NCBI RefSeq assembly: GCF_000612625.1
Contig: NZ_CCAS010000011.1
Span: 1-64,000 of the forward strand
DNA length: 64,000 nt
DNA from: Neobacillus jeddahensis
GTDB lineage: Bacteria > Bacillota > Bacilli > Bacillales > Cytobacillaceae
Reading direction: 5' to 3'
In this document: piece after piece, positions 32,684-43,145 of the stretch
Layout: each line of letters starts with the position of its first letter
Numbering within the stretch: position 1 is the stretch's first letter
Position numbers and translations under genes: made by a program
The notes under the pieces: generated by a model
Seen by the model: the letters and a program-made list of their open reading frames with translations, nothing else
What the model was told of the DNA's origin: nothing
Databases searched by the model: none

Positions 32684-34252
32684 TCATTTTTCTACCCAAA
32701 GTGTTGAGAAGATTGGCTTTCCAAGCAAGTTTGGCTCAAAGCCTTTGACCTTCTTGCTCATTGCATGAGTGGCCGGCGTAGTGAATAGTGGAATGGCTAT
32801 CCCTTGTTGGATGATCGCCTCGTTGCTTATTTTCCCGTACAGCTCAGCACGTTTATCCTGCTCATAGGTGGAAGCAGCCTCAGCAATCAGGGCTTCAAGT
32901 TCTGGAGTAGAAATTTTCCCTGGATTATAAAAGCTATCTTTTGAGTAAAGACTATTAATCGTCATTTGTGGGTCCGGCCGTCCTGACCAGCTGCCTGTCA
33001 GTGCATCTGTGTTATTATCAGTCATAAACTTCTGAACCGCCGCGTTGGCTTCTAATGTTTCAATCTTTACTGTTATGCCTACCTTTTCCAGCTGCCCTTT
33101 AATGGCATTGGCTAACCTTGACCAATATTCAATTGGATAGGTTACTAGTGTGAAAGAAACATCCTTCAGTCCGGCATCTTTCAGCAACTGCTTTGATTTT
33201 TCAGGGTCATAGTTTAGGTTAATGCTATCGTCATGTGCCCAATACCCTTTAGGGAATGGCTGATCCGCAACCTCCCCTTGCCCAAAGTTAATCGCTTCAA
33301 TCAATTGCTCCCGATCAATTCCATATAATACAGCCAGCCTGACCGCCTTGTTATTAAATGGTTCGACACTTGCTTTCAGATAAAGCATAAAATGCCCTAA
33401 AGTGTTTTCGCTGTTTAAGACAATATCAGGATTTTTCTCTAATGAAGAAGAGATTTGTGCTGCAACCCCCGGAACAAAATCAACTTGGCCGGATTTCAAG
33501 GCATTGATTTGCGAATTGGCATCAGGAATCACTTTGACAGTCATTTTATCAAGATAAATCTGTTCTTTATTCCAGTAATCCTTAAAAGCGGCATACTCTA
33601 TCTGTCCATTTGGAATATGATTAGACACTGTGAACGGCCCTGCACCAACAGGATGCTGCGAATAATCTGCTCCATATTTATTAACCGCGGTTGGAGAAAC
33701 CATCATCCCGCCTCGATCAGATAAGGCTAACAAAATGGATGAATCTGGTTTTGCCAAATGAACCTTCGCTGTTGAATCGTCCACAATTTCAACACTTTCA
33801 ATACTCTTTAAATCACTAATTTGTGAATCCTTTGAATTGACACGTTCAATATTAAATTTCACTGCGTCTGCATTGAAGGGGGTACCATCTTGGAAAGTTA
33901 CACCTTTTCTAAGATGCAGAATCATCGTCTTTTCATCTGGAAATTCCCAAGATTCCGCCAGGCCTGGTTCAGGTTTCATATCAGGAGTGAATTTCACTAA
34001 TGGTTCATATACAGGCCATAATAGTGCATGGTCGTTTCCTGTAGTCCCTTTGATGGGGTCAAAGTTCGTAATATCTACAGCATAGGCGATCGTTAATTCA
34101 CCACCTTGTTGAGGTTTCCCTTGTGAAACATTATCCGATTTCGTCTTTCCTTCAGAATTTGAGCTTGTAGAATTACTACACCCTGCCATGACCATCGTCA
34201 ATGTAACTAAAAACAGTAGGATCATTTGAAAACTTTTCCTTCGTTTCAGCAT
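32684..34252 (-). CDS. Solute-binding lipoprotein, SBP_bac_5 family
   Basis: 522 residues. A lipoprotein signal peptide (MLKRRKSFQMILLFLVTLTM) ends in the lipobox MAGC with Cys25, so the mature protein is tethered outside the membrane. The family core is recognised by GGELTIAYAVDITNFDPIKG, EPGLAESWEFPDEKTMILHLRKGVTFQDG and YDPEKSKQLLKDAGL. It delivers substrate to the adjacent importer. Such proteins bind peptides, nickel chelates, glutathione or other small acids; the substrate here is unknown. The gene is second in the operon, after the carboxylesterase. Confidence 0.92.
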   Translation of the reverse strand: MLKRRKSFQMILLFLVTLTMVMAGCSNSTSSNSEGKTKSDNVSQGKPQQGGELTIAYAVDITNFDPIKGTTGNDHALLWPVYEPLVKFTPDMKPEPGLAESWEFPDEKTMILHLRKGVTFQDGTPFNADAVKFNIERVNSKDSQISDLKSIESVEIVDDSTAKVHLAKPDSSILLALSDRGGMMVSPTAVNKYGADYSQHPVGAGPFTVSNHIPNGQIEYAAFKDYWNKEQIYLDKMTVKVIPDANSQINALKSGQVDFVPGVAAQISSSLEKNPDIVLNSENTLGHFMLYLKASVEPFNNKAVRLAVLYGIDREQLIEAINFGQGEVADQPFPKGYWAHDDSINLNYDPEKSKQLLKDAGLKDVSFTLVTYPIEYWSRLANAIKGQLEKVGITVKIETLEANAAVQKFMTDNNTDALTGSWSGRPDPQMTINSLYSKDSFYNPGKISTPELEALIAEAASTYEQDKRAELYGKISNEAIIQQGIAIPLFTTPATHAMSKKVKGFEPNLLGKPIFSTLWVEK

Positions 34253-34268
34253 TGCATTTCCCCCTTTT

Positions 34269-35759
34269 TTACTTTCTATTTTGAAAAACTTGTTCCCACT
34301 TCAAACGGTTTTGACGATCTGGGTCATTGACAACTTTATTTTTTGTATTAAAAAGCATGGTAGATCTGTCTTCCAAATCGTATTTCGGCCAATCAGGTAA
34401 TTTCGCTATATTCGGATCACCATGATGCGCGAAAGCAATCCATGCATGTTGCATCTGTTCCGCAAGTTTGTAACGATGAGGATCATTACCTGTCATCTTT
34501 TCTGTTTCTGAATTCACTAAGTTATTCCAAACAAAAGGAATCTCAAGGGCATGAAAAGCTTTTAATTTCCCATTAAACACCTTACTTTCATAGTCAAATC
34601 GGTACATCCAAACAGGCGCACCATGCTTTGCTTGACTTTCACTAAAAAAAATCGCTGGAATGGTGAATACATAATGTGTCATTACTTCTTCATAGAGCGT
34701 TTTACTTAGCTCTCTATCTTGTAATACATATTGGGATACATTCTTCCAAAAGGGCTGGAATGAAAGTTCAAACATCGTCTTTACCTTTCTTTGATCCAGT
34801 TGTTCCCAGATCGGATCAAATTGCGTAAAAAGTAGTGATTCATCCATATTCGTCCCGACGATGACAGGAATATCGCTTGCAAAACCTTCCTCTAGCACTT
34901 TTTCTGGTTGGGGGGAAATAGTGATCCCAGCTCCAACAGGGCCGAATGCTGTTCGGGGGAAAATTTTAATCGCCTGTAAAATGGTTTCTGCTGGTATCTT
35001 TTCTAATGCGGATAGGTCGTTATGATCGACCTGTAGTTCAGAAAGAAGCTGTTCAGTCATTTCATTGGCTTTTTCAACTGCTACCTTGCATCTGGCAGTC
35101 CCACTTTGCAGAATAGCTTTATGAAAAAGCCCTTTTGCATTTGGCATGGATAGAAGGTTACCGACACTGACAGCTCCAGCCGATTCACCAAAAATGGTTA
35201 CGTTATGCGGATCTCCGCCAAAGTCTTCTATATTTTCCTTGACCCATTTTAAGGCAGCCACTTGATCGAGAAGTCCACAATTTCCTGACCCTTGATAGGC
35301 TTCACCCCCAATATCACTTAAGTGAAGAAAGCCAAAAACACCTAGGCGATAATTGATCGTGACAATTACTACATCTCCTTGTTCCGCAAATGATTTCCCG
35401 TCATACAAATGGCTTGAACCAGAACCATACATAAAGGAACCGCCATGAATCCAAACCATCACAGGCCGCCTTTTATGATCTGCACCTGGGGACCAAATGT
35501 TGAGATATAAGCAATCCTCATCTTTATTCGCAGGTGAGTCACCCAGAAATTTCATAGCTGGGCTCTCGGATTGAACTGGTGCTGGACCAAACTCTTTGGC
35601 TGCTCTCACCCCTGCCCAAGAATCTGGTTCTTGCGGTGGACGAAATCTTAATGAGTGAATGGGTGGTGCCGCATAAGGTATCCCTTTCCAAACGCAAATC
35701 TCTCCTTCCCTACTACCTTGCACCATACCAAAACGGGTTTTTGCCAAAATTTCCGACAT
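34269..35759 (-). CDS. Carboxylesterase, type B (PnbA-like)
   Basis: 496 residues from the ATG at 35759 after GGGGGGAATAGA; an upstream ATG (35804) lacks a ribosome-binding site. Motifs: EDCLYLNIWSP (about 81-91), oxyanion hole HGGSF (105-109), nucleophile Ser193 in GESAGAVSVG, and a late His in ALEIPFVWNN / AFAHHGDP. No signal peptide, so cytoplasmic. It would cleave carboxylic esters, similar to B. subtilis p-nitrobenzyl esterase. As first gene of the operon it probably makes the acid that the CoA-transferase activates. A cre-like site lies about 85 bp upstream. Confidence 0.92.
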   Translation of the reverse strand: MSEILAKTRFGMVQGSREGEICVWKGIPYAAPPIHSLRFRPPQEPDSWAGVRAAKEFGPAPVQSESPAMKFLGDSPANKDEDCLYLNIWSPGADHKRRPVMVWIHGGSFMYGSGSSHLYDGKSFAEQGDVVIVTINYRLGVFGFLHLSDIGGEAYQGSGNCGLLDQVAALKWVKENIEDFGGDPHNVTIFGESAGAVSVGNLLSMPNAKGLFHKAILQSGTARCKVAVEKANEMTEQLLSELQVDHNDLSALEKIPAETILQAIKIFPRTAFGPVGAGITISPQPEKVLEEGFASDIPVIVGTNMDESLLFTQFDPIWEQLDQRKVKTMFELSFQPFWKNVSQYVLQDRELSKTLYEEVMTHYVFTIPAIFFSESQAKHGAPVWMYRFDYESKVFNGKLKAFHALEIPFVWNNLVNSETEKMTGNDPHRYKLAEQMQHAWIAFAHHGDPNIAKLPDWPKYDLEDRSTMLFNTKNKVVNDPDRQNRLKWEQVFQNRK

Positions 35760-35841
35760 TCTATTCCCCCCTATTACGGTTCTTCTATTTAGGTAACCAG
35801 TCATATCCGTTTAATCCAAAAAACGATTAGTAACACCTTTA

Positions 35842-35855
35842 AGTAAACGCTTTCT
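35842..35855 (-). promoter_or_regulatory. cre-like CcpA site upstream of the catabolic operon
   Basis: AGTAAACGCTTTCT matches the cre consensus TGWAARCGYTWNCW at 13 of 14 positions. Its place 83 bp before the first gene suggests catabolite repression. The remaining gene-free DNA (35856-36340) is AT-rich and showed nothing else convincing. Confidence 0.5.
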
Positions 35856-36343
35856 TTTTGCGTTGAGGGGCCTCAAAATCTGTATGTATTTCTCCTCCTC
35901 ATTAATTGTTATTTTTTTATTTTCTAAGAATCGTAGCGGAATAGGCATTGGCTGACAGTATATGAAGTATCTTTTGAGGTAGTTTTAGCGGAACTGTTAG
36001 TTAAACTGAATTTGCATCATCACGAGGGATTTAATCTCACTTTTCGTCTAAATGTAAACCCTTACATTTCACTCACCACCTTTTACTATTCAGGAACACA
36101 CGAATAATATATGACAATCGTTATTAATAAATTAATCTATATTAATCAAACTGAATTTTATATTTTCTATCTTTTTAGAATTATCAGACTAATTTAACAA
36201 CAATATAACATGTGATATATTTTTAAGTCAATAAAAAATTGATATATAGTAATCAATAATTTGGGATACTATGTTCCCAAAATCTTACTTGATCATACCC
36301 ATTTTTAATAACTCCTCGATGGCCTTCTCCAGGTGCTTATCTA

Positions 36344-36375
36344 AAAAATGAGGACTAGCCACATTGGGTTAGTCC
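36344..36375 (-). terminator. Terminator of the PadR/ABC operon
   Basis: On the minus strand GGACTAACC (36367-36375) pairs with the complement at 36352-36360 (GGCTAGTCC), followed by TCATTTTTT. It lies about 130 bp after the ABC permease stop codon. Confidence 0.7.
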
Positions 36376-36503
36376 CCTATTCATGTATTCAAACAAGGAA
36401 AAAGTCATATAGCCATGAATAATATATTGGCTCATACTATTTTTCTATCAAAAACCTTCCTATACGCCAATCAATCTCTCTGCTAACTTTGGAAAGTCAA
36501 TGC

Positions 36504-37253
36504 TTACCGTAACTGCCGTTTAAATGCTTGAATGGCGAAGAAGTAAGTGATGACCATGATGCCGACGCACCAGGCAAGCGCGATCCAGATATCGTTGCCA
36601 ACAGTCCCTCCATACAAGAGAGCACGAATGGCATTCACGATGGAAGTCACGGGCTGATTCTCAGCGAACGCACGGACAATTTTAGGCATGGTTTCGGTTG
36701 GGACAAAAGCCGAACTGATAAACGGCAGGAAAATCAACGGGTATGAGAAGGCTGTCGCCCCTTCCATAGACTTCGCTTTCAATCCGGGAATGACCGCCAA
36801 CCATGTCAGCGCCAGCGTAAACAGCCCTAGTATTCCAGCTACCGCGAGCCATTCCAGGATACCAGCGCTGGATCGGAAACCCATTATGAGTGCGACGAGG
36901 ATAACCACCACGACAGTAAGCCCATTAGAAACAAGCGAGGTCAACACATGAGCCCACAATATCGACGAGCGCTTGATCGGCATGGTAATGAAACGCGCCA
37001 TCAGCCCGCTCTTTACATCCCCAAACAGCCGAAAGGCAGTGTAAGAGATGCCGGATGCAATAGCCATCAGCAAGATTCCCGGTAATAAATAATTGACGTA
37101 GTTTTCCGTTCCTGTCTTTATGGCGCCGCCAAATACGTAAACAAACAACAGCATCATCGCAATCGGCGTAATCGCCACCGTGATAATCGTATCCGGGCTG
37201 CGCATGATGTTGCTCATTAAACGCCCTAGTAATACCCCTGTGCTGCTTTTCAT
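36504..37253 (-). CDS. ABC-2 type exporter permease
   Basis: 249 residues with six hydrophobic segments of the ABC2_membrane type (DrrB/YadH-like): PDTIITVAITPIAMMLLFVYVFGG, a conserved NYVNYLLPGILLMA region and FISSAFVPTETMP before the last helix pair. It pairs with the ATPase gene just upstream, whose stop codon ends 1 nt before this start (ATG at 37253). A start 11 codons earlier inside the ATPase gene is less likely. Probably exports a drug, lipid or peptide. GC content here appears higher than in the surrounding genes. Confidence 0.9.
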   Translation of the reverse strand: MKSSTGVLLGRLMSNIMRSPDTIITVAITPIAMMLLFVYVFGGAIKTGTENYVNYLLPGILLMAIASGISYTAFRLFGDVKSGLMARFITMPIKRSSILWAHVLTSLVSNGLTVVVVILVALIMGFRSSAGILEWLAVAGILGLFTLALTWLAVIPGLKAKSMEGATAFSYPLIFLPFISSAFVPTETMPKIVRAFAENQPVTSIVNAIRALLYGGTVGNDIWIALAWCVGIMVITYFFAIQAFKRQLR

Positions 37254-37254
37254 T

Positions 37255-38016
37255 TTACATTTCCTCCTTTTTACCGATGATCGCAAGGAAAATTTCCTCT
37301 AATGTTGGCTGCTTCTCGATATACTCCACTTTCGCTGGCGGAAACATCTCCTTTAGTTCGGTAAGGGTACCGGTCGTAATGATTTTTCCACCATGCAGGA
37401 TGGCGATGCGATCCGCCAGTTGTTCGGCTTCCTCCAAGTGCTGGGTCGTCAGCAAGATGGTCGTGCCGCTGCCGGCAAGCTCTTTGACTGTATCCCAGAC
37501 TTCAAGCCGTGCTTCAGGGTCAAGACCTGTCGTCGGTTCGTCGAGAAAAATGACATCTGGCGTCCCGATCAGGCTCATGGCGATATCAAGCCGGCGCTTC
37601 ATCCCGCCAGAATACTGATCTGCCCGGCGGTTGGCCGCGTCACGCAGGCTGAATTTTGCGAGCAGATTGTCGGCGACTTGAGCGGGATTGGAAACTCCCC
37701 GCAACTTGGCGATCATCACCAGGTTTTCCCTTCCTGTGTGCATGCCGTCTATAGCTGCAAATTGCCCTGTCAGGCTGATAATCTGGCGAACATGATCCGG
37801 TTGGCGCTGGACATTATGGCCGCAAATATCTACTTCACCGCCATCGGATTTCATCAATGTCGAGAGGATGTTGACCGTCGTTGTCTTGCCCGCTCCATTT
37901 GAACCCAGCAGTGCGAAAATTTCGCCACGCTGCACCTCAAAATCCACCCCCTTTAAGACTTCCTTATCTTTAAAGGATTTCTTTAACCCTTTTACAGAGA
38001 TCGCTGTATTGCTCAT
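37255..38016 (-). CDS. ABC exporter ATPase (DrrA/CcmA-like)
   Basis: 253 residues. Walker A LGSNGAGKTTT (about 37-47), Q-loop SLTGQFAAIDG, signature YSGGMKRRLDIAMSL, Walker B VIFLDEPTTGLD and the switch His in LLTTQHLEEA. The ITTGTLTELKEMF tail is typical of DrrA-type drug exporters. It powers the adjacent ABC-2 permease. The upstream gap (38017-38239) contains ACTGAATAG-type repeats shared with the PadR promoter, so the exporter genes may also be controlled directly by the PadR regulator. Confidence 0.92.
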   Translation of the reverse strand: MSNTAISVKGLKKSFKDKEVLKGVDFEVQRGEIFALLGSNGAGKTTTVNILSTLMKSDGGEVDICGHNVQRQPDHVRQIISLTGQFAAIDGMHTGRENLVMIAKLRGVSNPAQVADNLLAKFSLRDAANRRADQYSGGMKRRLDIAMSLIGTPDVIFLDEPTTGLDPEARLEVWDTVKELAGSGTTILLTTQHLEEAEQLADRIAILHGGKIITTGTLTELKEMFPPAKVEYIEKQPTLEEIFLAIIGKKEEM

Positions 38017-38080
38017 ACTTTTTCCTCCTTATAAAATGAGTCTTGTAGAACTAAATTGTTTATACGCCCCTATTTAGTCT

Positions 38081-38168
38081 GACTGATAATCAGTACTACT
38101 TATTACTAAGTCAAAAATATAACTGAATAGTAAAGGCGGTGTTTTACATTTGTTATCAACTATTCAGT
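38081..38168. promoter_or_regulatory. Operator-like repeats upstream of the ABC exporter
   Basis: ACTGAATAGT (38121-38130 region) is mirrored by ACTATTCAGT (38158-38167 region). The block ACTTATTACTAA near 38098 recurs near 39426 in front of padR. These are likely shared PadR sites. Confidence 0.5.
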
Positions 38169-38186
38169 CGGGATTCTATATTGAGT

Positions 38187-38243
38187 TTATTTCTTGCCTA
38201 ATCGCTTCTTAAGTTGCTGATTCAAATCTTTACAATCCTCTAC
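38187..38243 (-). pseudogene. DUF1048 C-terminal remnant
   Basis: The minus strand after the first DUF1048 gene reads EVEDCKDLNQQLKKRLGKK followed by a stop. This matches the tail of the second DUF1048 protein (WRKQLNSNIAKKLGK) better than the tail of the gene it follows. It looks like the end of a third copy lost by recombination. Confidence 0.45.
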
Positions 38244-38590
38244 TTCGTTTTATCCGTAACCTTTTTCATGGCATTGTTAACTTTTTGGTCTACAGATTCT
38301 TGATAGATTTCAGCGTAAGTTTTTGAATCTTTGATTAGATCGTCGCAGAAAGCCGCTACGTCACTACCTGTCACTTCAAGCACGCCTTTCCCCAAGGCCG
38401 CGCCATCTTCAAAAAGATCAATAATTCCCGAGAGCAAACCCGTTCCTTCGGTTAGCTCGACAGGGCCGACCTTAAAGAGATATTTTTGAATTTCTTTGTA
38501 AACAACACGATAATCTTTCGGGAGCGCTTTGACACGCGCCATGTGCGCTCGCCACTCTTTTTTGCCTTCGATGATGTCTTGTATACTCAT
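38240..38590 (-). CDS. DUF1048-family protein (second copy in operon)
   Basis: 116 residues, all-helical, soluble. DUF1048 landmarks are an early EWRAHMARVKALPKDYRVVYKEIQKYL block and a central LLSGIIDLFEDGAALGKGVLEVTGSDVAAFCDDL block. The biochemical role of DUF1048 is not known; such proteins are repeatedly encoded with PadR regulators and ABC exporters in Firmicutes. The ATG at 38590 follows AAGGAGGATAAAA and lies 11 bp after the related gene at 38602. The C-terminus (KVTDKTK) differs from its paralogue, possibly through recombination with the remnant downstream. Confidence 0.85.
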   Translation of the reverse strand: MSIQDIIEGKKEWRAHMARVKALPKDYRVVYKEIQKYLFKVGPVELTEGTGLLSGIIDLFEDGAALGKGVLEVTGSDVAAFCDDLIKDSKTYAEIYQESVDQKVNNAMKKVTDKTK

Positions 38591-38601
38591 TTTTATCCTC
38601 C

Positions 38602-38949
38602 TTATTTGCCCAATTTTTTGGCAATATTACTGTTGAGTTGCTTACGCCACTTGTCGCGATAAGACTTTGCCTCTTCTTCGCCGGCCAGCGCCGAACAAAA
38701 GCCTTTAATATCGTCGCCCAAAACCTCTTTGACACTTTGACCTTCCGCCGCCGTTTCTTCGAAAAGGCCAAGGACACCGTCGAGAATTGGCATGAGGTTG
38801 CGACCAGTGAAATCTGAATACGACCAAAGATTGGCCTTAACTTTTTCCCATGCCGCTTGATAATCAGATGGCAGTTTTTTAGCACGCGACTCGAAATTTT
38901 TCATTTCTTTAGTCATATCACTACCTGTTATTTTTTCCCAAAAATTCAT
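38602..38949 (-). CDS. DUF1048-family protein (first copy in operon)
   Basis: 115 residues from the ATG at 38949 after AAAGGGGGAAAAATA; an ATG 16 codons earlier is rejected. It has the DUF1048 pattern: MKNFESRAKKLPSDYQAAWEKVKANLW, then ILDGVLGLFEETAAEGQSVKEVLGDDIKGFCSAL. It is paralogous to the next gene (about one third identical by eye). No membrane or signal segments. It is placed between padR and the second DUF1048 gene, so it may be an accessory of the exporter or of PadR sensing. Confidence 0.85.
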   Translation of the reverse strand: MNFWEKITGSDMTKEMKNFESRAKKLPSDYQAAWEKVKANLWSYSDFTGRNLMPILDGVLGLFEETAAEGQSVKEVLGDDIKGFCSALAGEEEAKSYRDKWRKQLNSNIAKKLGK

Positions 38950-39006
38950 TATTTTTCCCCCTTTATTAAGCTGAACAAAAAATACCGGACGATACAATTT
39001 ATGAAG

Positions 39007-39327
39007 CTAGATTGATTTCAAGGCATTGATTTTCGAAGATACAAAATCCCATTTTTTCCAAAAAAGTTCAAGTTCCTGGCGGCCAGCCTTATTAAGTGAG
39101 TAAAACTTGCGGGGAGGCCCCATATCTGACGGTTTCTTTTCTATGTTGACCAGCTTTTTCTTTTCCAATCGCACGAGGATGGTATAGACCGTCCCTTCCA
39201 CGACTTCAGTAAACCCAAGCTCGTTAAGAAGGCGGGTAATCTCGTAGCCATAGGTTTCATGACGGCTAATGATTTCAAGCACGCAGCCTTCAAGTGAGCC
39301 CTTCAGCATTTCAGTTAAATTTTCCAT
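39007..39327 (-). CDS. PadR-family transcriptional repressor
   Basis: 106 residues. The PadR winged helix is clear: GSLEGCVLEIISRHETYGYEITRLLNELGF, then VVEGTVYTILVRLEKKKLVNIEKKPSDMGPPRKFYSLNKAGRQEL. The C-terminal dimerisation helix is short (class s-PadR). It probably represses its own operon (padR-DUF1048-DUF1048) and perhaps the ABC genes. The region upstream carries a 13-bp inverted repeat (39389-39424). The operon resembles LmrR-controlled exporters in which PadR binds the exported drug. Confidence 0.92.
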   Translation of the reverse strand: MENLTEMLKGSLEGCVLEIISRHETYGYEITRLLNELGFTEVVEGTVYTILVRLEKKKLVNIEKKPSDMGPPRKFYSLNKAGRQELELFWKKWDFVSSKINALKSI

Positions 39328-39388
39328 GTTCAGAACCCCCCTATTTTGTCTGACTTATATTCAGTATAACGTAGTACTAAGGAAAATT

Positions 39389-39424
39389 TTACTGAATAGC
39401 TTTTGGGAAATCAAGCTATTCAGT
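39389..39424. promoter_or_regulatory. PadR operator candidate
   Basis: TACTGAATAGCTT (39389-39401) and AAGCTATTCAGTA (39412-39424) form a perfect 13-bp inverted repeat 60 bp upstream of padR. The half-site recurs upstream of the ABC ATPase gene. Confidence 0.6.
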
Positions 39425-39528
39425 ATTACTTATTACTAATATAGCTTAATACTTAGTAGTTGTTAATGTCAACTATTTTTCTTAAAAATAAATTTTTGAC
39501 TCTCACTATTCAATGGTGCTGGTATTAA

Positions 39529-39565
39529 GTGTTACCTACTATGGGTATATCGTAACACATAGTAG
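39529..39565. other. Interleaved inverted repeats
   Basis: GTGTTAC (39529-39535) pairs with GTAACAC (39552-39558), while the directly adjacent CTACTATG (39536-39543) pairs with CATAGTAG (39558-39565). The two pairs interleave as in a pseudoknot. It lies between rph and padR; role unknown. Confidence 0.4.
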
Positions 39566-39638
39566 CTTGGGAGGTCAACTGGATTTTCTAAAATAAGAAA
39601 AGCGCCTATTTCACCAGAAGATATATCTAAGTAAGCAC

Positions 39639-42251
<2,613 letters not shown>

Positions 42252-42256
42252 CTATC

Positions 42257-42275
42257 CATCAATGTTCTATTGATG
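42257..42275 (-). promoter_or_regulatory. Hairpin in the rph leader
   Basis: CATCAAT (42257-42263) pairs with ATTGATG (42269-42275), loop 5 nt. It ends about 5 nt before the AGGAGAG of rph and could affect translation. No other element was recognised in 42276-42448. Confidence 0.4.
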
Positions 42276-42448
42276 TTACCAGTAATAAATGGGAATAAAT
42301 AGTCTATTTTTACCATTTTTTATATGCTATAATTAAAGTAGGAAGAGAACAAAAATACAAAATAATAGTAAACTCTCCTGCTTTGTAGCTAAAAAAGAGA
42401 CTAATTCGTCAGTGACGTATTGTTCTAGTATTGTAGATTGAATTGATA

Positions 42449-43042
42449 CTAACGGTACCGTTCTTCTTTAAATGGATTGGCTGTCATCGAATAGCCTAAC
42501 TCTTCCCAAAAACCGGCTTCGTCTTCTTTCATAAACTCAATCCCCGACACCCATTTGGAGCCTTTCCATAAATAAAATACTTCTGGTGGAATAAACCTTA
42601 GTGGATAACCATGTTTAGGATCAATATCCTGCCAATCATGATGTTCATCCTTCCAACGGTATACAAACAATGATTCGTCCCCTAATAGAGGCGCGAGCGG
42701 TAGATTTGCGGAATAACCAAATCTGTCTCCATTGTAGTAACCGTAAATTTTAATGTATTTTACCTCTTTATCGATCTCAACAAATTTTAATAACTCTCTC
42801 AGTGCAATTCCTTCAAAAGTGGTATCAAATTTAGACCAAGTGGTCACACAATGCATGTTAACGGTTGAAATGGTCTTCGGAAGCTTCAAGAATTCATTAT
42901 AGGATAAGACCTTTTCTTCCTTTACCTCACCAAACAGTCTGAAATTCCATGTGGCACTATTAAAAATAGGAACATCCCCTTTGTGCAGTATAGGCCATTT
43001 TTCTGTTTCGAATTGGCCAGGCGGGAGCTGCTTGTTCATCAT
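42449..43042 (-). CDS. yuiH: Sulfite-oxidase-like molybdopterin protein (YuiH-like)
   Basis: 197 residues, the length of B. subtilis YuiH. It contains one oxidoreductase molybdopterin-binding domain (PF00174). The conserved Cys that ligates Mo is in VNMHCVTTWS (about Cys65), followed by FEGIALRELLKF and a late HGYPLRFIPPEVFYLWKGSKWVSGIEFM typical of the family. No Tat signal, so probably cytoplasmic. Substrate unknown; sulfite or a sulfoxide/nitrogen-oxide are possibilities. The ATG at 43042 is used after AAAGG. Confidence 0.9.
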   Translation of the reverse strand: MMNKQLPPGQFETEKWPILHKGDVPIFNSATWNFRLFGEVKEEKVLSYNEFLKLPKTISTVNMHCVTTWSKFDTTFEGIALRELLKFVEIDKEVKYIKIYGYYNGDRFGYSANLPLAPLLGDESLFVYRWKDEHHDWQDIDPKHGYPLRFIPPEVFYLWKGSKWVSGIEFMKEDEAGFWEELGYSMTANPFKEERYR

Positions 43043-43115
43043 ACATCATCCTTTTCCTCTTAAATGTATTTAAAGTAACGTGATTCGTATATTCTCTATC
43101 GTACCATAATAAAAT

Positions 43116-43133
43116 AACCGCCCATAGGCGGTT
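43116..43133 (-). terminator. Terminator of the aldolase-like gene
   Basis: AACCGCC (43116-43122) pairs with GGCGGTT (43127-43133); the minus strand continues ATTTTATT. It lies 12 bp after the stop codon at 43146. Confidence 0.65.
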
Positions 43134-43145
43134 AAATCATTTAAA

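Noticed and set aside
36285-36362. 25-aa minus-strand frame (SPHFLDKHLEKAIEELLKMG)
   Set aside because: It looks protein-like but too short to assign, and its start overlaps the operon terminator at 36344-36375.
37393-37902. 169-aa plus-strand frame and other long antisense frames over ABC genes
   Set aside because: They are mirror frames of well-supported ABC ATPase and permease genes, favoured by codon composition.
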